DNA of 17,579 nucleotides from DATDVD01 sp035290065 (GTDB lineage: Bacteria > Pseudomonadota > Gammaproteobacteria > Coxiellales > Coxiellaceae), in assembly GCA_035290065.1 (NCBI GenBank), contig DATDVD010000064.1:1-17579 (forward strand), read 5' to 3'. Below are positions 13,335 through 17,579 of the stretch, piece by piece (the first letter of the stretch is position 1; each line of letters starts with the position of its first letter). Both the position numbers and the translations under genes were made by a program. Below the pieces are notes generated by a model. The model had not been told where the DNA came from, searched no databases, and was given only the letters and a program-made list of their open reading frames with translations.

Positions 13335-14051
13335 ATGAAGCCTAACATACTTGGCGATGGAAAAGACGAGGCAAAAGACGAGGCAAAACACGACTCTATT
13401 GGATCAGCGAGTGAAGTAAACCCTGCGCCGGTGAGCGCTGCGGATAGACCCACGGAAACGGGGGCGACTGTCGCTAGAAGGGATACCTCGGAGGAAGAGC
13501 AGGATCTCGAAGAGGACCGGCAAAGAGGGGTGCCTGAAGAGAAAGCAGCAGGTGCAGAAGGTGTGCGACGGCTAGTGGCAGAAGACAATACCAAAATGAG
13601 GATAGCGGTTTGGGCAGCGTTGTGTGGATTGGGAGGGGCAGCCGTGAGTGCGGCGGGTGCAGTACTGGGGCTTATCGTATTAAAGGAGGCTGGGGTTGGG
13701 GACTTGCCTGACAGAGGTCCTTTAGCAGGAGGCGCGGCGGTGGCAGGACTGGTAGCAGCGGTTCCTCTTTTTATTTTGATTTATGGGTGGGCAAAGAAAC
13801 AACCGCTTCCTCTTGACAAGGCTTTAGACGAGTGTAGAGAAGGGTCAAAGTTCGCGCTGGGTTCGATATTCGCTGGAACAGCGCTTATAACGGCTGCGAC
13901 TACAGTGGCAGGGGCCGTGATGGATGAGGATCCTGCTAAGGCCGCAGCGGCAGGGAGTGTAGGAGGCGCTCTGTTAGAAAGCGCTATGGCGGTAACGGTG
14001 GGTGCGACTGCGGGTGTGAGCGCTCTTGTATCGTGGTGTCGGCGGAGATAA
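13335..14051 (+). CDS. Orphan four-TM Gly/Ala-rich membrane protein
   Basis: Not recognised. Residues 1-87 are hydrophilic and strongly charged, including a perfect DEAK-DEAK duplication encoded by a 12-bp tandem repeat and an acidic stretch (SEEEQDLEEDRQR, 52-64). Then come four hydrophobic Gly/Ala-rich segments at about 89-116, 128-152, 173-196 and 204-234, arranged as two hairpins, and a basic end CRRR. There is no signal peptide. The start has AGGGG 5 nt upstream, the same type of Shine-Dalgarno as the 814-residue orphan, and both share the PmrA-type promoter layout. It lies on the strand opposite the flanking cox genes and has a GC-richer, Ala/Gly-biased composition unlike them, which suggests a later insertion. 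The small-residue helices resemble membrane-inserting effectors, but that reading is speculative. Confidence 0.78.
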   Translation: MKPNILGDGKDEAKDEAKHDSIGSASEVNPAPVSAADRPTETGATVARRDTSEEEQDLEEDRQRGVPEEKAAGAEGVRRLVAEDNTKMRIAVWAALCGLGGAAVSAAGAVLGLIVLKEAGVGDLPDRGPLAGGAAVAGLVAAVPLFILIYGWAKKQPLPLDKALDECREGSKFALGSIFAGTALITAATTVAGAVMDEDPAKAAAAGSVGGALLESAMAVTVGATAGVSALVSWCRRR

Positions 14052-14061
14052 TCTTTACTGT

Positions 14062-14098
14062 CGTAGCCTGGATTTTCGCGTAGCGAGATACGGGCTAC
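14062..14098. repeat. REP-like hairpin repeat, upstream copy
   Basis: A 37-bp imperfect palindrome (stem ends GTAGCC and GGCTAC, loop around TTCGCGTAGCGA) lies 10 bp after the stop of the four-TM orphan. Its first 28 bp are identical to 14397-14424 on the other side of the 78-residue gene. It has no T-run after it, so it is a weak terminator at best. Similar GTAGCC...GGCTAC elements are common REP sequences in gammaproteobacteria. Confidence 0.75.
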
Positions 14099-14131
14099 AA
14101 CAGTATCATTTTAAAATTAAGGAATCTTACT

Positions 14132-14368
14132 ATGAAAATTCAATCGATTTTAATAGGGTTTGTATTGTGTGCCATTTCTGCTAGTGTGTTTGCAAAAGCA
14201 CAGAGCGCTCAAGTGGGCGATTTTATTATTTACAATGATACGAATCGAGTGGTAACGATTTCCGTCGGAAACTTTTTTCCTACGCCTTACACCATCCGCC
14301 CTCACGGCAGCCGTTATGTAACCGTTTCCACGAATAATCAAAATATTCATATTGAAACGGTGAATTAA
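14132..14368 (+). CDS. Small secreted protein, function unknown
   Basis: A 78-residue product with a clear Sec signal peptide: MK, a hydrophobic core (SILIGFVLCAISASVF) and a likely cut after VFA at residue 21. The mature part is only about 57 residues, without Cys, and is rich in Thr, Val, Asn and aromatic residues in alternating pattern (DFIIYNDTNRVVTISVGNFF), suggesting a small beta-sandwich or beta-sheet domain in the periplasm or outside. The family is not recognised. The ATG is preceded by AAGGA 8 nt upstream. It is flanked by two copies of the same REP-like repeat, the downstream one followed by a T-run that should end its message. A weak TATCAT -10 (14104-14109) may serve it; otherwise it reads through from the orphan upstream. 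Confidence 0.72.
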   Translation: MKIQSILIGFVLCAISASVFAKAQSAQVGDFIIYNDTNRVVTISVGNFFPTPYTIRPHGSRYVTVSTNNQNIHIETVN

Positions 14369-14396
14369 AAATCTTGTCAAAGAGAAAAAGTAATAG

Positions 14397-14442
14397 CGTA
14401 GCCTGGATTTTCGCGTAGCGAGATTCAGGCTACGGTTTTTTT
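14397..14442 (+). terminator. Intrinsic terminator made from a REP-like repeat
   Basis: A 38-bp hairpin (14397-14434, stem CGTAGCCTG with CAGGCTACG, near-perfect) is followed by GG... and seven T (14436-14442), the standard plan of an intrinsic terminator for the 78-residue gene. Its left 28 bp duplicate 14062-14089. The T-run overlaps the first two bases of the coxA stop triplet on the opposite strand, so coxA transcripts also run straight into the hairpin, but without a good U-tract in that direction. Confidence 0.8.
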
Positions 14443-16048
14443 AATATTCGTCTTCCGGTTTTAAGGTGTATTCCTCCGTAAAGGTGTGGTAGGGAGCAGG
14501 GGATTGTACTTCTGTCCACTCCAATCCTTTTGCGCCTTCCCATACTTGTTGGGTGGCTTTGGGGCCTTGGCGACGGCAGGCTTTAATTACAATGTATAAA
14601 AAAATCAATTGTGAAAAGCCAAAAATAAAGGCACCCACGGTGCAGACTTGATTAAATTGCGTGAATTGCAGCGCGTAATCGGGAATACGTCGCGGCATGC
14701 CGGCTAATCCTAAAAAGTGCATGGGGAAAAAGGTGATGTTGACACTGATCATCGTTAACCAGAAATGCCATTTTGCTAGCGTTTCGTTGTACATCACGCC
14801 GGTCCATTTGGGGAGCCAATAATAGATACCGGCCATTAACGCAAACACGGAGCCGGGAATTAATACGTAATGGAAGTGCGCAACCACGAAATACGAATCT
14901 TGGTATTGAAAATCTGCCGGTGCAATCGCGAGCATTAATCCAGTGAATCCACCAATCGTAAAGAAAAATAAGAAACCAATGGCGAATAACATCGGCGTTT
15001 CAAACGTCAAAGAGCCGCGCCACATGGTAGCAATCCAGTTAAATACTTTTACACCGGTGGGAACGGCTACCAGCATGGTGGTGTACATGAAAAATAATTC
15101 GGCAGCGAGGGGAACACCGGTGGTGAACATATGATGCACCCACACAATGTAGGACACAAGCGCAATGGAACCGACGGCCCAAATCATCACCGTGCGACCA
15201 AATAAGGGTTTTCGGCTAAACGTGGGAATAATTTCTGACACGACGCCAAAGGCGGGTAGAATTAATACGTATACTTCCGGGTGACCGAAGAACCAAAATA
15301 AATGTTGGAACAACAAAGGATCCCCGCCCCCGGCGGCATTAAAAAAGCTCGTGCCAAAATGACGATCCAGTAACATCATGGTCACGGTTCCAGCAAGGAC
15401 TGGCATAATGCCGAGTAATAAAAAAGCGGTAATGAACCAGCTCCACACAAAGATGGGCATCTTTTTCAATGTCATGCCTTTGCACCGCATATTTAAAATC
15501 GTCGCGATAATATTAATGGCGGCTAAGATGGATGACACACCGAGTAAGTGAATGGAGAAAATCATAAAGTCAGTGCTGGGTGGGCCGTACGTGGTAGAAA
15601 GAGGTGCGTAGAATGTCCAACCGTAATTGGGTGCACCGCCGTGCATAAATAAAGTGCTCCCTAATAGGGTAATGGCAAATGGAAGAATCCAAAAACTCCA
15701 ATTATTTAAGCGGGGAAGCGCCATATCGGGTGCACCGATCATCATGGGGATTTGCCAGTTTGCAAATCCAGCAAAGGCGGGCATGATTACGCCAAAAACC
15801 ATAATAAGGCCGTGTAGCGTGACCATTTCGTTGTAAAAGTTAGGATCGAGAATGCGAGAGCCTGGGTGAAATAATTGCATGCGAATCAGCAATGCCATGG
15901 CGCCCGCGATGAAGAACATAATAAAGGCAGTCCACAAGTAGAGGGTACCAATGTCTTTATGGTTGGTGGTAAAAACCCAACGGGTGACATAGCCCCAAAA
16001 GCCGTGAGGATGCGGGTGATCGTCGTGGGTAGTGGCATTGTTTAACAT
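14441..16048 (-). CDS. coxA: Cytochrome c oxidase subunit I
   Basis: Catalytic subunit of an aa3/caa3-type heme-copper oxidase in the inner membrane: reduces O2 to water and pumps protons. About twelve TM helices are visible over 535 residues. Low-spin heme ligands are H79 (TLHGLIM) and H393; H391 binds the high-spin heme (HFHYV, 391-395). CuB ligands are H256, H305 and H306, with the Y260 cross-link in GHPEVY (255-260). E258 in that motif and the D-channel residues N98, D108 and N116 (NWQIPMMIGAPDMALPRLNN) mark it as a type A1 oxidase. The ATG has AGGAG 9 nt upstream. It follows coxB after 184 bp containing a palindromic repeat element that could weaken read-through. The stop codon overlaps the terminator T-run of the opposite-strand neighbour. 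Confidence 0.97.
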   Translation of the reverse strand: MLNNATTHDDHPHPHGFWGYVTRWVFTTNHKDIGTLYLWTAFIMFFIAGAMALLIRMQLFHPGSRILDPNFYNEMVTLHGLIMVFGVIMPAFAGFANWQIPMMIGAPDMALPRLNNWSFWILPFAITLLGSTLFMHGGAPNYGWTFYAPLSTTYGPPSTDFMIFSIHLLGVSSILAAINIIATILNMRCKGMTLKKMPIFVWSWFITAFLLLGIMPVLAGTVTMMLLDRHFGTSFFNAAGGGDPLLFQHLFWFFGHPEVYVLILPAFGVVSEIIPTFSRKPLFGRTVMIWAVGSIALVSYIVWVHHMFTTGVPLAAELFFMYTTMLVAVPTGVKVFNWIATMWRGSLTFETPMLFAIGFLFFFTIGGFTGLMLAIAPADFQYQDSYFVVAHFHYVLIPGSVFALMAGIYYWLPKWTGVMYNETLAKWHFWLTMISVNITFFPMHFLGLAGMPRRIPDYALQFTQFNQVCTVGAFIFGFSQLIFLYIVIKACRRQGPKATQQVWEGAKGLEWTEVQSPAPYHTFTEEYTLKPEDEY

Positions 16049-16132
16049 GCTTACGTTCTCCTATTAAACCTATACTTTTATCATTGTGAAAACCGTGGGG
16101 TATAACACCATATTTCGCCGATCCCCTCTTCT

Positions 16133-16210
16133 GTAGGGGCAGACCGTGGTCTGCCCAAAACAGGGTACAAGATTTAAATTTTGTTCGGGCAGACCACGGT
16201 CTGCCCCTAC
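16133..16210. repeat. Composite palindromic repeat, copy 3
   Basis: A 24-bp arm at 16133-16156 and its exact reverse complement at 16187-16210 enclose a 30-bp spacer; each arm is also a near-palindrome (GGCAGACC-GT-GGTCTGCC). The left flank matches that of copy 2 in the same orientation, whereas the spacer matches the copy-2 spacer only when reversed (about 20 of 30 positions). It lies between coxB and coxA in an otherwise co-oriented pair and could form a long hairpin in their transcript. Confidence 0.85.
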
Positions 16211-16232
16211 GTAATGTTGGGCAGCGCGATCG

Positions 16233-17426
16233 TTATTGTCGGGCTGCTGTAATATCGGCGGGTTGGACTAATCCACCGGCTTGTTTGCCGTATTTTCCTG
16301 TATCGTTATTGCCCCAGCTGTTGCGTTCAAACGTAATCACGCTGGCTAATTCGGTGTCGCTTAATTGATCTTTGAAAGCCACCATCGGAGTGCTGGCTTT
16401 GCCGTGCATCACGATATCGATGTGACCACTGACGGGGCCTATGGCAATAGGGCCGCCTTTCAAGGCAGGGAAAGCAGGTGGCATTCCTTCGCCGGTGGGT
16501 TGATGACACACGGTACAATGAGAATCATACACCGTTTCACCTAACGTCATTAATTGTTGTTGCGTCATCGTGCCTGCGGGTGGGGCGGAAGTTTCGGAGG
16601 CGCTAGGTTTCGTCGAGGGAGTGACGGTAGGCGCTTGATCTAAATTTTGATTGTGATTATGTTGTTTTGCCCATTGATCAAAATCGTTTTCCGTTAAGGC
16701 AATCACCACAATGGGCATGTAAGCATGATGAAGACCACACAATTCGGCACATTGGCCTCGATAAACGCCGGGTTTATCAATTCGGGCCCAGGCTTCGTGA
16801 ATAAACCCTGGAATCGCATCACGTTTGATGCCAAAGGCGGGAACCCACCACGCATGAATCACATCATTAGAGGTCACTAAGAAACGAATTTTTTTATGAA
16901 TGGGCACTACGAGAGGATGATTTACTTCTAATAAATACCATTCGCCTTTCGGTTGTGTGCCATCCATTTGAGCTTGGGGCGTAGAAAGATCACTGAAAAA
17001 ATTAATGTCGTAATCCAGATAAGTATATTGCCAACGCCATTGAAAGCCGACAATTTTAATATTGATATCGGCTTTGGAATCGTCATACATCTGTGCCATT
17101 ACAATCGTCGCGGGAATGGCCATTGCCACTAAAATTACAAAAGGAATGAGTGTCCAAATCACTTCTATTAAAGTGCTGCCATGAAATTGCGCGGGAATGG
17201 CGCCTTTGGATTTGCGAAATTTAATCATTGCGTAGATCAGTGCGCCAAATACAATTACGGCAATGCCGACACAGATCCAATAAATTAGCATATGCAAGTG
17301 ATACACTTCTCGGCTAATCGATGTTACACCCACGGGCATGTTGTAGCGAGACTCAGCCCCTGCCGTGGCGGTTAAGAAAAAGAGCACAACGGCGCTAATG
17401 CGTTGAGCAATGCTCTTTACCTTCAT
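16233..17426 (-). CDS. coxB: Cytochrome c oxidase subunit II with fused C-terminal cytochrome c
   Basis: Takes electrons from cytochrome c through a dinuclear CuA centre and passes them to CoxA. A signal peptide (1-24, ending TAGA-ES) precedes two TM helices at about 47-69 and 88-111, then the periplasmic cupredoxin domain. The conserved aromatic stretch is WRWQYTYLDYD (130-140). CuA ligands are H191, C226, E228, C230, H234 and M237 in HAWWVP and GQCAELCGLHHAYM. A Pro/Ser/Thr linker (255-285) leads to a class I cytochrome c domain with CTVCH (304-308) and probable axial M348 (TPMVAF). This fusion defines caa3-type oxidases. Length is 397. The start has AAGGAG 7 nt upstream and lies 10 bp after the c5-like gene, so the three genes likely form one operon. 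Confidence 0.96.
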   Translation of the reverse strand: MKVKSIAQRISAVVLFFLTATAGAESRYNMPVGVTSISREVYHLHMLIYWICVGIAVIVFGALIYAMIKFRKSKGAIPAQFHGSTLIEVIWTLIPFVILVAMAIPATIVMAQMYDDSKADINIKIVGFQWRWQYTYLDYDINFFSDLSTPQAQMDGTQPKGEWYLLEVNHPLVVPIHKKIRFLVTSNDVIHAWWVPAFGIKRDAIPGFIHEAWARIDKPGVYRGQCAELCGLHHAYMPIVVIALTENDFDQWAKQHNHNQNLDQAPTVTPSTKPSASETSAPPAGTMTQQQLMTLGETVYDSHCTVCHQPTGEGMPPAFPALKGGPIAIGPVSGHIDIVMHGKASTPMVAFKDQLSDTELASVITFERNSWGNNDTGKYGKQAGGLVQPADITAARQ

Positions 17427-17436
17427 AATTTTCTCC

Positions 17437-17579
17437 TTAATTGCTTAACCAGAGTTTGTAATCTTGATCCGGTTCTTTAGATTGTTGGGCCATGAACACA
17501 ACGGCTGCTTTAATATCTGCATCGTTGCAGGTGGGACAAATCTGGCTCATCGGCGGCATTTTACCATGTTTATAAAGAG
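17437..17579 (-). CDS. Cytochrome c5-like protein, C-terminal part (5' end outside window)
   Basis: The frame upstream of coxB encodes the last 47 residues of a small cytochrome c: LYKHGKMPPMSQICPTCNDA, then DIKAAVVFMAQQS and an extended tail ending KLWLSN. MPP with the downstream Met, the CPTC Cys pair and the D-x-x-x-KAAVxFM helix are hallmarks of the C-terminal half of cytochrome c5, where the two Cys form a disulfide. The heme-binding CxxCH would lie further upstream, outside the window. The stop is 10 bp before the coxB start, implying co-transcription, so it is a plausible electron donor to this oxidase. The family assignment rests on a short fragment. Confidence 0.8.
   Translation of the reverse strand, partial: LYKHGKMPPMSQICPTCNDADIKAAVVFMAQQSKEPDQDYKLWLSN

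Noticed and set aside
13316..13594. A 92-codon minus-strand frame over the start of the four-TM orphan
   Set aside because: It is Ser/Ala-rich antisense reading inside a gene with a clear promoter and Shine-Dalgarno on the other strand.

Overview
The window looks like chromosome of a gammaproteobacterium with many host-association traits, most plausibly in or near the Legionellales/Coxiella group. This placement is inference. It rests on E. coli-like MetK and UvrD, a caa3-type cytochrome oxidase locus, several orphan Ala/Pro-rich proteins with membrane hairpins, and PmrA-type operator sequences in front of those orphans. No rRNA, tRNA, CRISPR array or transposase was seen.

Layout from left to right: (i) 1-717, minus strand: an orphan Pro/Ala/Ser-rich protein, open at the window edge. 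(ii) 890-3404, plus: metK-ahcY, a two-gene activated-methyl-cycle operon. (iii) 3412-8444, minus: an 814-residue orphan with helical repeats and a C-terminal membrane hairpin, then trpS, a 185-residue two-TM orphan and a SAM-dependent methyltransferase, all closely spaced. (iv) 8812-12343, plus: an AAA_14/DUF4143-type ATPase and uvrD. (v) 12344-12584: a cluster of composite palindromic repeats filling the gap between the convergent uvrD and ctaG (COX11). (vi) 12581-17579: the cytochrome c oxidase locus on the minus strand (cytochrome c5-like gene, coxB fused to cytochrome c, coxA, then ctaG). Between coxA and ctaG sit two plus-strand genes: a four-TM orphan and a 78-residue secreted protein flanked by 28-bp identical repeats.

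MetK makes S-adenosylmethionine and AhcY removes the S-adenosylhomocysteine left by methyltransferases; the convergent methyltransferase is a possible user of this cycle. The c5-like cytochrome, CoxB and CoxA are the electron-input and catalytic parts of a terminal oxidase, and COX11 loads copper into CoxA. Subunit III (ctaE/coxC), which usually follows ctaG, is not in the window.

The most interesting signal is regulatory. The three orphan genes with their own upstream regions (717 minus, 8444 minus, 13335 plus) each have direct repeats of the form YTTAAK-N5-YTTAAK about 50-70 bp before the start codon. Two are exact matches, one of them with a third half-site. In both exact cases the last half-site ends exactly 10 bp before a -10-like hexamer, the geometry expected for an OmpR/PhoB-family activator such as PmrA. 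In Legionella and Coxiella, PmrA controls the Dot/Icm secretion system and many effectors, so these orphans are candidate members of an effector-like regulon. That function is inferred, not shown.
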